From Candidatus Dormiibacterota bacterium (GTDB lineage Bacteria; Chloroflexota; Dormibacteria; Aeolococcales; Bog-877), in the NCBI GenBank assembly GCA_003135035.1, contig PLDE01000192.1, positions 1-7,140 on the forward strand: a DNA stretch of 7,140 bases, in the 5' to 3' direction. The first letter of the stretch is position 1. The number at the start of each line of letters is the position of its first letter. Positions 1-5,402 of this stretch are shown in pieces. Made by a program: the position numbers and the translations under genes. The notes beneath the pieces were generated by a model, which ran no database searches, was not told the origin of the DNA, and saw only the letters and a list, made by a program, of their open reading frames with translations.

Positions 1-941
1 AACCACTCAGCGACGGATGGAATGATGCCCGAGGGCATGAGCAGGATGACCACCAGAAAGATGACCCCGTAGATGATCAGGTAGAGGTCGCCGACCGAGT
101 AAGAGAAGGTCAGGTACTGCTGCAACGGCTCCAGGATGATCCCCCCCAGAAGTGGACCCCAGAGCGTACCCAGGCCACCGAAGAAGGCCATCAGCGCGAT
201 GGAGAGGTCAAAGAGCGGGTCGAAGACGAATTGCGGAAAGACCTGGCCCACGAAGTAGGCGTACACGGCTCCCGCCATGCCGATGGGGACGGCTGAGATG
301 ACGAAGGCGGTGAGCTTGACTCGCCCCACCCGGACCCCGAGGCCTCGCGCTCGGGCTTCGTCGTCGCGGATCGCCAGCAGCTGGAGTCCGAAGCGGGATC
401 TCCGGATGGTCCAGGACGCCGCCACGGCCAGGATCAGCAAGCCCAGGGCGACGTAGTAGAAGGGGTCGTCGAAGGTTGCCCCTGGCCAGTTCGGCTGGGT
501 CACCTGGAGCCCCGAGGATCCGCCGGTGATGCCGAGGTTGGTGGCCACCAACTGGAAGAGGAAGAAGATGGCGATGGTGATGACCACGAAGGTGTGCCGT
601 CTCGTCCTCAGGGCCACCAGGCCCACCGGTAGCGCCACCAGACCGGCGACCAGTCCCGAAACCGGGATCAGGCCGAACATCCCATAGCCACCGCCCAGGT
701 GGTTGTTCTGGGCCAGCACGGCGAAGGTATAGGCTCCGGTCCCGAAGAAGGCTGCATGACCGAGAGGGATGTATCCCGAGTAGCCAGCGAAGCCGTTCCA
801 GGCCGTCGTCGAGGTCATGTAGATGAGGGTGAACACCCCGATTGTTGTGTAGGTGGGGTTGGAGAAGACCCAAGGAAAGAGAGCGAAGGCGACGAGGGTG
901 AGGGCAACCAGTCCCGGCTTGAGCAACTGACGGCGGGTCAC
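1..941 (-). CDS. livM: LIV-type branched-chain amino acid ABC transporter permease LivM, 3'-truncated by window edge
   Basis: Inner-membrane permease subunit of a HAAT/LIV-family ABC importer, which pairs with LivH. Translating the minus strand from GTG at 941 gives 313 residues of continuous hydrophobic protein before the window edge, close to the family's usual length, so little is missing. Family signatures: a GYSGYIPLGHAAFFGTGAY segment (about residues 53-71), the cytoplasmic EAA-type loop with RFGLQLLAIRDDEARARGLG (about 183-203) that contacts the ATPase, and GGLGTLWGPLLGG in the C-terminal half. The start GTG follows GGGGAGGGAGC, a good Shine-Dalgarno sequence. No ATG, GTG or TTG occurs in frame between the livH stop and this codon. 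It begins 61 bp after the livH stop in the same operon. Oddly, both the ribosome-binding site and the start codon lie inside a perfect inverted repeat (934-971). Substrate specificity cannot be read. Confidence 0.93.
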   Translation of the reverse strand, partial: MTRRQLLKPGLVALTLVAFALFPWVFSNPTYTTIGVFTLIYMTSTTAWNGFAGYSGYIPLGHAAFFGTGAYTFAVLAQNNHLGGGYGMFGLIPVSGLVAGLVALPVGLVALRTRRHTFVVITIAIFFLFQLVATNLGITGGSSGLQVTQPNWPGATFDDPFYYVALGLLILAVAASWTIRRSRFGLQLLAIRDDEARARGLGVRVGRVKLTAFVISAVPIGMAGAVYAYFVGQVFPQFVFDPLFDLSIALMAFFGGLGTLWGPLLGGIILEPLQQYLTFSYSVGDLYLIIYGVIFLVVILLMPSGIIPSVAEW

Positions 942-971
942 GCTCCCTCCCCGGAGTGGGAGCGTGACCCG
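934..971 (-). promoter_or_regulatory. Perfect 14-bp hairpin covering the livM ribosome-binding site and start codon
   Basis: CGGGTCACGCTCCC (934-947) is the exact reverse complement of GGGAGCGTGACCCG (958-971), with a 10-nt loop. In the minus-strand mRNA the GTG start (941-939) and part of the GGGGAGGG ribosome-binding site fall in the downstream arm, so a folded RNA would hide livM initiation. No U-run follows the stem, so it is not a standard intrinsic terminator. The inverted repeat is seen directly. A role in translational control, mRNA processing or limiting LivM relative to LivH is inference. Confidence 0.6.
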
Positions 972-1002
972 TAGCTGGAGTCGCTGCGTGCGCCGGTGCG
1001 AC

Positions 1003-1881
1003 TCACTGGGCGCGGGAGAAACTGCGCCCGAACAGACCCTGGGGTCGGAGTGTCAAGACCAGAACCAAGGCGGCGAAGAAGACGACCTCAGACCAGAGCG
1101 GCGACCAGACGGACGCCACCACGTCCTCGACCATCAACATCGAGATGGCGGCCACCATGGCGCCGGCCATGCTGCCCAGGCCGCCCAGGATGACGATCGA
1201 CAGCAGCCGTGAGATGAGGTCGTAGCCGCTGTTGGGATTGAAGGCGGTGGTGGCGCCGAAGACCATCCCGCCGGCCGCCGTCACCGCGACTCCGATCCCG
1301 AACGTCAGGGTGGAGACGCGATCGACGTTGATGCCGATCAGACGGGCGGCCTGGCGGTTTTGCAGAGAAGCCCGGATGCTCCGGCCGAAGCGAGTGCGGT
1401 AGAGCATCAAGTAGATGGCGGCCATGAGGACCACGGCCATGCCGAAACCGAAGACGTAAATGTAGGGGAGGTAGAAGCCCAAGAGGTGGAAGGAGCGGGT
1501 CACGTACCAGGCTCGCAACTGCACGTAATTGACGCTGAATATCACGGTCAGCACGCCTTCGACGATGATCGCCACCGCGTAGGTCACCAGAATCGACATG
1601 GTGGTTCGATCACGCGCCGGGAGCCTGCGGATGAAGGCCCAGTCAACTGCGATCCCCACCAGGAAGAGGGCCGGCATGGTGAACAAGATCCCAACGAAGA
1701 GATCGATCCCGAAGTGGACCGCCAGAACGTAACTGAGATACGCGGCCAACACCACGAAGACTCCCTGGGCGATGTTGATGATGTCCATCACCCCGAAGAT
1801 CAGGGTCAGACCGGCAGCCATCAGCGCGTAGACGGCCCCGGTCAGGACCCCATCGATCAAGCCTGCATAGAGGCTGGTCAA
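1003..1881 (-). CDS. livH: LIV-type branched-chain amino acid ABC transporter permease LivH
   Basis: Inner-membrane permease of a LIV/HAAT ABC importer, 292 residues, full length for the family. N-terminal GAVYALMAAGLTLIFGVMDI (15-34) followed by INIAQG (35-40) matches the conserved LivH opening, including the N-x-A-x-G motif. Several hydrophobic segments follow. The ATPase-contacting loop is RTRFGRSIRASLQNRQAARL (162-181), and the family C-terminal tail RPQGLFGR is at 279-286. The start is TTG, four bases after the TGA of the binding-protein gene, with GGGGGA nine bases upstream as ribosome-binding site. No in-frame ATG is nearer than residue 21, which would delete part of the first membrane segment. 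Tight spacing implies translational coupling to the binding-protein gene upstream. The substrate could be a branched-chain amino acid, an amide, urea or an aromatic acid; the family is broad. Confidence 0.95.
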   Translation of the reverse strand: MTSLYAGLIDGVLTGAVYALMAAGLTLIFGVMDIINIAQGVFVVLAAYLSYVLAVHFGIDLFVGILFTMPALFLVGIAVDWAFIRRLPARDRTTMSILVTYAVAIIVEGVLTVIFSVNYVQLRAWYVTRSFHLLGFYLPYIYVFGFGMAVVLMAAIYLMLYRTRFGRSIRASLQNRQAARLIGINVDRVSTLTFGIGVAVTAAGGMVFGATTAFNPNSGYDLISRLLSIVILGGLGSMAGAMVAAISMLMVEDVVASVWSPLWSEVVFFAALVLVLTLRPQGLFGRSFSRAQ

Positions 1882-1885
1882 ATCG

Positions 1886-3124
1886 TCAGTTCCCCCAGTA
1901 GGGCTTGGGGAAGAGGATCTTTACCGACGAAGGATCGCTGGTCGGCAGGACCTGCTTGAACTCGGTGCCACTCGTCCCCTGCCACTGGAAGATGAAGCCC
2001 ACCGCCCTTCCGTTTTCGCCCTTGGCGTTGAACTGAACCGGGCCTTGGACGCTGCTCAGAATGACGCCACTGTGCAAGTACTTGATGATTTTGGCGTTGC
2101 TAAGACTCTTGTTATGGGTGACCGCCTGGTCGACAACCTGGCCCACCGAGTAGGCCTCGGCCACGTCGGCGTTGACGCCCGCGGGCGTGCCCCCGTACTT
2201 GGCGATGTAGCGCTTGACCATGGCCTTGCTCTGGGCGTTCTGATAAGTGCCCGACCAACCGCCGGGGACCATCACACCATCGGTTTCGGCAGCTCCGACT
2301 GCGCTGACGAAGGCCGATCCTTGGTCCGGTCCGGCCGCTGCGACAAATGCCTTGGGGCTGTAGTGATCCTGCTCGAAGGCCTCCATGAACGCCGACACCG
2401 TCGGTACGTCGACGGAGCCCAAGACGACGATGTCGGCTTTGGTTGCGGCCACGTCCTGCGCGATCGGGCTGTAGTCGGTGTCCTCGGCCGGGAAGACCTG
2501 CGAGTAGACGGTCTTAACGCCGGCCGCCTGGAGCAGATCCTTGGCCTTCTCGATGACCGGCTCGGTAAAGGGGTCGTTGCTGGTCGGGTAGGCCGCCGTC
2601 TTGGGCCGCTCGCTGGCCGGCAGCGACTTGATCCAGTTGACCAAGGGAACCATGTAGTCGGCGACCGGGAGGCTGACGTCAAAGATGTTGTTCAGTCCCT
2701 TGGCGAATGCTGCCGGGGCGCCGCCGGCCCCCTCGACGAAGGCGTAGCCGTAGCGGTGGGCGATCTCGGAGGAAGGAACCGTGAGTAGGGTAGAAAACGG
2801 TCCGAACACCAAGTTAACGTGGTCAAGGGAGATCAGCTTGGTGTAGTTGGTGTCCACCTGGGTCGGACTGCTGGCATCGGAGAGGATGTCCAGCTTGACC
2901 TGGCGACCGAGGATCCCCCCGTGGGAGTTCACGTAATTGGCCCAGAGTTCATACCCGCGCTGGTAGGCCTGGCCGTCAGCTGAGAAGTCGCCTGAGAGTG
3001 AGAGTGATATCCCGATCACAATCGGCTTGCTGCCGCTGGAGCTGCCCCCGCAGGCGGCGAGCGCGACCCCCATCAAGCCCGCCATGACACCGGCGGCTAG
3101 CAGCTGCTTCAAATGGCCCTTCAT
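1886..3124 (-). CDS. ABC transporter substrate-binding lipoprotein, LIV (LivJ/LivK) family
   Basis: Extracytoplasmic ligand-binding protein that delivers substrate to LivH/LivM. It has 412 residues. The N-terminus has a lipoprotein signal peptide: positive MKGHLK, a hydrophobic stretch, and lipobox LAAC with the acylated cysteine at 25, followed by a flexible GGSSSGS linker. The mature protein begins with PIVIGISLSLSGDFSADGQ (34-52), the typical first strand of the type I periplasmic-binding fold. Other family features are HGGILGRQVKLDILSDASSP (68-87) and LVFGPFSTLLTVPSSE (105-120), where ligand-contacting serine/threonine residues usually lie. ATG start; the best Shine-Dalgarno, AAGGAGGG (3143-3136), is rather far upstream (11 nt). 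It is third in the operon after the dehydrogenase and a possible small ORF. The lipid anchor suits a Gram-positive-type cell but also occurs elsewhere. The ligand is unknown. Confidence 0.95.
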   Translation of the reverse strand: MKGHLKQLLAAGVMAGLMGVALAACGGSSSGSKPIVIGISLSLSGDFSADGQAYQRGYELWANYVNSHGGILGRQVKLDILSDASSPTQVDTNYTKLISLDHVNLVFGPFSTLLTVPSSEIAHRYGYAFVEGAGGAPAAFAKGLNNIFDVSLPVADYMVPLVNWIKSLPASERPKTAAYPTSNDPFTEPVIEKAKDLLQAAGVKTVYSQVFPAEDTDYSPIAQDVAATKADIVVLGSVDVPTVSAFMEAFEQDHYSPKAFVAAAGPDQGSAFVSAVGAAETDGVMVPGGWSGTYQNAQSKAMVKRYIAKYGGTPAGVNADVAEAYSVGQVVDQAVTHNKSLSNAKIIKYLHSGVILSSVQGPVQFNAKGENGRAVGFIFQWQGTSGTEFKQVLPTSDPSSVKILFPKPYWGN

Positions 3125-3231
3125 TACTTCCCTGTCCCTCCTTGAACGCTTCGGCCCGGAAGGGCCATTGCTGCGGCGTGCACGTACTCCTGGAACGTGC
3201 AGCCTTCCTTCTCCGCGAGATCTGAATTCAC
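3124..3231 (-). CDS. Possible 35-residue small protein bridging dehydrogenase and binding-protein genes
   Basis: A short frame, too small for standard gene finding, fills the whole gap between the two neighbours. It begins with GTG sharing four bases with the dehydrogenase stop (GTGA) and ends with TAA sharing one base with the ATG of the binding-protein gene (TAATG). The product starts MNSDLAEKEGCTFQEYV, continues with HAAAMALPGRS and ends GGTGK. Codons 5-19 almost all end in G or C, like the neighbouring genes. There is one cysteine and no membrane segment. Against it: no clear ribosome-binding site before the GTG, although coupling by overlap could replace it; the last third coincides with the ribosome-binding region of the next gene; and the segment contains an inverted repeat that may be the real constraint. 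I do not recognise the product. It could be a leader ORF, a real small protein, or chance. Confidence 0.35.
   Translation of the reverse strand: MNSDLAEKEGCTFQEYVHAAAMALPGRSVQGGTGK
3179..3201. repeat. Inverted repeat TGCACGT / ACGTGCA upstream of the binding-protein gene
   Basis: Perfect 7-bp arms, TGCACGT (3179-3185) and ACGTGCA (3195-3201), with a 9-nt loop, lie 55-77 bp before the binding-protein start. No T-run follows on the minus strand, so it is not an obvious terminator. It may be an intercistronic mRNA hairpin or a protein-binding site. The arm spacing does not match the LacI-type sites at 4200-4332. A second, smaller hairpin (GGCCC/GGGCC at 3153-3166) follows it. Confidence 0.35.
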
Positions 3232-4172
3232 TGGGAACCGCTCAGTCCGTCAGGCACCTCGGCTTGTTCGCTCGCCACCTCAAGCCCGGAATTTCGTCCC
3301 TGCAGCTCGAGGAGGGCGGCGAAGTCCTCCTCGCCATAGCCGAGACTGACCAGGGTCATCACCAGTTGCTGGACCAAGCTGGCCAGCGGCAGAGGCACAC
3401 GCAACTCGCGGGCGGCGGCCAGGCCCAGATCAAAGTCCTTGTGCAGCAGGTTGGTGGTGAAAGTGGCGCGATAGTCGGTGTTGACCAGTTGGGGAGCCTT
3501 GTACCTGGTGAAGGTCGACCCCAGCACGCTCGCGTTGAGGTAACGGAGAAACGCCTCACGGCTGACCCCACCCTTCTCGGCCAGCACGGTCACCTCCACC
3601 AGTGCCTGGGTGACCACCCCGAGGAAGAGGTTGTGGCAGAGCTTGACCAGCCGGGCGGTTTCCCCCTCGCCGACGTAGGTGGCCCCCGCGCCGAGCTGGG
3701 CCAGCAGTCCGCTGACGGCATCGAAGGCGGGGCGCGGCCCCGAGACGGCCATGGTCAGCTTGCCGGCCCGGGCAACGTTGGGATTGCCGCTCACCGGGGC
3801 CGCCAGGAGGGCTACTCCCTGGGCGGCCAGCTCACGGCGCACGTGGGCCGAGGCGTCCGCACCGACGGTGGAGAAGTCGACGATGATCTCGGGGCGAGAT
3901 TCGCCCGAGAGCAAGCCAGCAGGCCCCAGCAGCACCTGCTCCAGGTCGCTCGAGGAAGTGACGGCGACGCAGACCACATCACAGGCACCGAGTTCCCAGA
4001 GATGGTCGGCGATGCTGGCCCCCAGCGCCCCGAGCGGCTCCGCTTTGGCCCTCGTCCTGTTGTAAACGATGACCGGCGAGCTACCGCTGAGTAGGCGGGT
4101 GACCATCTGGACGCCCATCCGTCCGGTGCCGATCCAGCCTAGCTTGAGCTCCTCTCCGGACCGCTCAGTCAC
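3228..4172 (-). CDS. NAD(P)-dependent beta-hydroxyacid dehydrogenase (3-hydroxyisobutyrate dehydrogenase-like)
   Basis: Soluble oxidoreductase of the 3-hydroxyisobutyrate/6-phosphogluconate dehydrogenase superfamily; it interconverts a beta-hydroxyacid and its semialdehyde or keto form. From GTG at 4172 it has 314 residues. The Rossmann fold starts LGWIGTGRMG (11-20) with the GxGxxG motif. NRT (38-40) after the second strand suggests preference for NADP. DFST (99-102) and APVSGN (125-130) are the substrate-site signatures. Lys177 in KLCHN is the expected catalytic lysine, and HKDFDLGLA (244-252) is the conserved C-terminal helix motif. The chosen GTG has GGAGG seven bases upstream; GTG at 4175 is equally in frame but too close, and TTG at 4205 lacks a site and overlaps the operator candidate. 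It is the first gene of the operon, behind a strong promoter, and is probably co-transcribed with the importer genes. The exact substrate is unknown; tartronate-semialdehyde or succinate-semialdehyde reductases are alternatives. Confidence 0.93.
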   Translation of the reverse strand: MTERSGEELKLGWIGTGRMGVQMVTRLLSGSSPVIVYNRTRAKAEPLGALGASIADHLWELGACDVVCVAVTSSSDLEQVLLGPAGLLSGESRPEIIVDFSTVGADASAHVRRELAAQGVALLAAPVSGNPNVARAGKLTMAVSGPRPAFDAVSGLLAQLGAGATYVGEGETARLVKLCHNLFLGVVTQALVEVTVLAEKGGVSREAFLRYLNASVLGSTFTRYKAPQLVNTDYRATFTTNLLHKDFDLGLAAARELRVPLPLASLVQQLVMTLVSLGYGEEDFAALLELQGRNSGLEVASEQAEVPDGLSGSQ

Positions 4173-4177
4173 CACGT

Positions 4178-4185
4178 CCCCTCCC
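4178..4185 (-). promoter_or_regulatory. Ribosome-binding site deciding the dehydrogenase start
   Basis: The minus strand reads GGGAGGGG. The GGAGG core (4184-4180) is seven bases from GTG 4172 and four from GTG 4175, so the second of the two adjacent GTG codons is preferred. Confidence 0.6.
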
Positions 4186-4199
4186 GTGCTGGGCCGCCG

Positions 4200-4215
4200 C
4201 CACAACCGATTGCAG
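4200..4215. promoter_or_regulatory. Candidate LacI-type operator O2, just downstream of the operon transcription start
   Basis: CCACAACCGATTGCAG contains the core AACCGATT, which fits the AAnCGnTT pattern with central CG typical of GalR/LacI-family operators. It matches 10 of 16 positions of the stronger site at 4311-4326 (shared CAACCG and TGCA). Its centre is about 18 bp downstream of the predicted start of the dehydrogenase transcript, a position like that of the main lac operator. The outer arms are imperfect, so it is weaker than the other site. Confidence 0.4.
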
Positions 4216-4231
4216 TTCCAGACGTGGGTCG

Positions 4232-4260
4232 ATTATTCACTCCGTGGCCAGGCACGTCAA
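4232..4260 (-). promoter_or_regulatory. Sigma70-type promoter of the dehydrogenase-liv operon
   Basis: On the minus strand, TTGACG (4260-4255) and AATAAT (4237-4232) are separated by exactly 17 bp; each hexamer matches the consensus at five of six positions. Transcription would start near A4225, giving a leader of about 53 nt before GTG 4172. This is an AT-rich patch in otherwise GC-rich DNA, and the best promoter in the window. Confidence 0.65.
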
Positions 4261-4300
4261 GGAGCAGCGTCGGATCGCTCTAGGCCACCACGTCAGGGAC

Positions 4301-4330
4301 TTGCCCAGTTTTGCAACCGTGTGCAAGACT
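4301..4330 (+). promoter_or_regulatory. Weak candidate promoter of the hydrolase gene
   Basis: TTGCCC (4301-4306) and AAGACT (4325-4330) are separated by 18 bp, with GTG 4337 six bases after the -10. This would give a leaderless mRNA starting at the hydrolase start codon, in keeping with the absence of a ribosome-binding site there. The hexamers are poor, so this rests mostly on position. The palindromic operator candidate covers the spacer and -10. Confidence 0.25.
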
Positions 4331-4332
4331 GG
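4305..4332. promoter_or_regulatory. Candidate LacI-type operator O1 in the divergent region
   Basis: A 28-bp imperfect palindrome with 11 of 14 pairs matched. Its core is TTGCAACCGTGTGCAA (4311-4326): arms TTGCA and TGCAA around a central CG at 4318-4319. The outer arms CCAGT (4305-4309) and ACTGG (4328-4332) also pair. A central CG with TGCA-type arms is what LacI-family repressors recognise, their hinge-helix leucine intercalating at the CG step. It overlaps the candidate hydrolase promoter and lies about 94 bp upstream of the predicted operon start site. A LacI-family gene is next but one. Confidence 0.55.
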
Positions 4333-4336
4333 CGCC

Positions 4337-5395
4337 GTGGCCGACCTAAAGATCCAGAGCGCCCTCGAGCATTGGGGACCGCGATTCACCGTCAACGGGG
4401 TCGATCCCTCCGACTTCAAGAAGGTTGCGGCGGGATTGGAGAACTGGAGCGAGTGGTGTGGCGCTTGGAGCCAGGCGGCCGAGGAGCACCTCGCTCTCGC
4501 CGAGGCCGCCGAGAGGGCTGGCCAGGGCCGGACTGCGGGGGTCCACTTCACCCAGGCATCGGTGTATTACCACTTCGCCAAGTTCCTCTTCGTCGAGGAC
4601 CTGGCCCAGATGCGAGTCGCCCACGGCCATGCGGTCGAGTGCCTGAACCGAGCTCTGCCCTACCTAGATCCACCCGGGCGCCGGGTAGAAGTTCCCTTCG
4701 AGGGCGCTCAGATGGTGGGCGTCTTGCGGCTCCCCGCAGGCAATGGTCCCCATCCAGTGGTGCTCTTGATCCCCGGCCTTGACTCCACCAAAGAGGAGTT
4801 CCGGACCACCGAGCAGCTCTTCCTGGAACGCGGTGTGGCGACCTTCTCCGTCGACGGCCCCGGTCAGGGCGAAGCCGAGTACGACCTGCCGGCCCGGCCC
4901 GACTGGGAGCACCCGGGAGCGGCTCTCCTCGACGCCCTGGAAGAGATCCCCGAGATCGACAGCTCGCGGATGGCGGTCTGGGGGGTCAGCCTGGGCGGCT
5001 ACTACGGCCCCCGAATTGCCGCCGTTGATCCCCGGGTTCGTGCCTGCGTGGCCCAGGCCGGACCCTACAACTGGGGCGAGTGCTGGGAGATGCTCCCCGC
5101 CTTGAGTCGGGAGGCGTTCCAAGTACGAACCCGGTCGGCGTCAGCGGAGCAGGCGCGTGAGTTAGCGCTCACCTTCTCGCTGGAGGGCTTCGCCGAGCGG
5201 ATCACGACGCCTCTCCAGATCGTCTTTGGCAAGCAGGATCGGCTCATCCCATGGCCCCAGGCAGAACGACTGGCGCGCGAGGTTCGGGGCCCCGTCGAGA
5301 TGCTCATGTTCGAGGACGGCAACCACGTCTGCACCAACATTCCCTACCGGCACCGCTATCGCACCGCCGACTGGGTCGCCGAGCAGCTCCGCTGA
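4337..5395 (+). CDS. Alpha/beta hydrolase resembling 2,6-dihydroxypseudooxynicotine hydrolase (C-C bond hydrolase type)
   Basis: From GTG 4337 it has 352 residues. An N-terminal helical domain (about 1-115, beginning ALEHWGPRFTVNGVDPSDF at 9-27) precedes the alpha/beta-hydrolase fold. PVVLLIPGLDS (140-150) forms the oxyanion loop, VDGPGQGE (172-179) is typical of this group, Ser218 in GVSLGG is the nucleophile, Asp301 in FGKQDRLIP the acid, and His330 in GNHVCTN the base. Domain order, length and spacing of the triad fit 2,6-dihydroxypseudooxynicotine hydrolase of the nicotine pathway, whose triad I recall near 217, 300 and 329, and the related fungal Ayg1-type enzymes. Glu248 may be the additional catalytic acid. 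These enzymes cleave C-C bonds next to a ketone. Upstream in-frame GTGs exist at 4319 and 4244, but 4244 lies within the opposing promoter and none has a ribosome-binding site. The substrate need not be a nicotine derivative. Confidence 0.9.
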   Translation: MADLKIQSALEHWGPRFTVNGVDPSDFKKVAAGLENWSEWCGAWSQAAEEHLALAEAAERAGQGRTAGVHFTQASVYYHFAKFLFVEDLAQMRVAHGHAVECLNRALPYLDPPGRRVEVPFEGAQMVGVLRLPAGNGPHPVVLLIPGLDSTKEEFRTTEQLFLERGVATFSVDGPGQGEAEYDLPARPDWEHPGAALLDALEEIPEIDSSRMAVWGVSLGGYYGPRIAAVDPRVRACVAQAGPYNWGECWEMLPALSREAFQVRTRSASAEQARELALTFSLEGFAERITTPLQIVFGKQDRLIPWPQAERLAREVRGPVEMLMFEDGNHVCTNIPYRHRYRTADWVAEQLR

Positions 5396-5402
5396 GCTGA
5401 GC

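Noticed and set aside
2045..2788. Long plus-strand open frame (247 codons) antisense to the binding-protein gene
   Set aside because: The composition is the usual product of GC-rich codons read in reverse, there is no recognisable domain, and the opposite strand encodes a clear LIV-family lipoprotein.
3144..3151. GAACGCTT near the binding-protein start as a third LacI-type operator
   Set aside because: The half-sites do not pair beyond one position and the TGCA arms are absent.
3216..3229. Adjacent AGATCT and GAATTC restriction-type sites suggesting a cloning junction
   Set aside because: The flanking genes continue normally, with a coherent stop codon and operon spacing, so this is probably chance.
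3027..4094. Plus-strand open frame (355 codons) antisense to the dehydrogenase
   Set aside because: The dehydrogenase on the other strand has all family motifs; this frame crosses two genes and the intergenic gap and has no recognisable features.
4210..4239. Plus-strand TTGCAG, 18 bp, TATTCA as hydrolase promoter
   Set aside because: Each hexamer matches only about half the consensus, and the same bases form the far better minus-strand promoter and operator O2.
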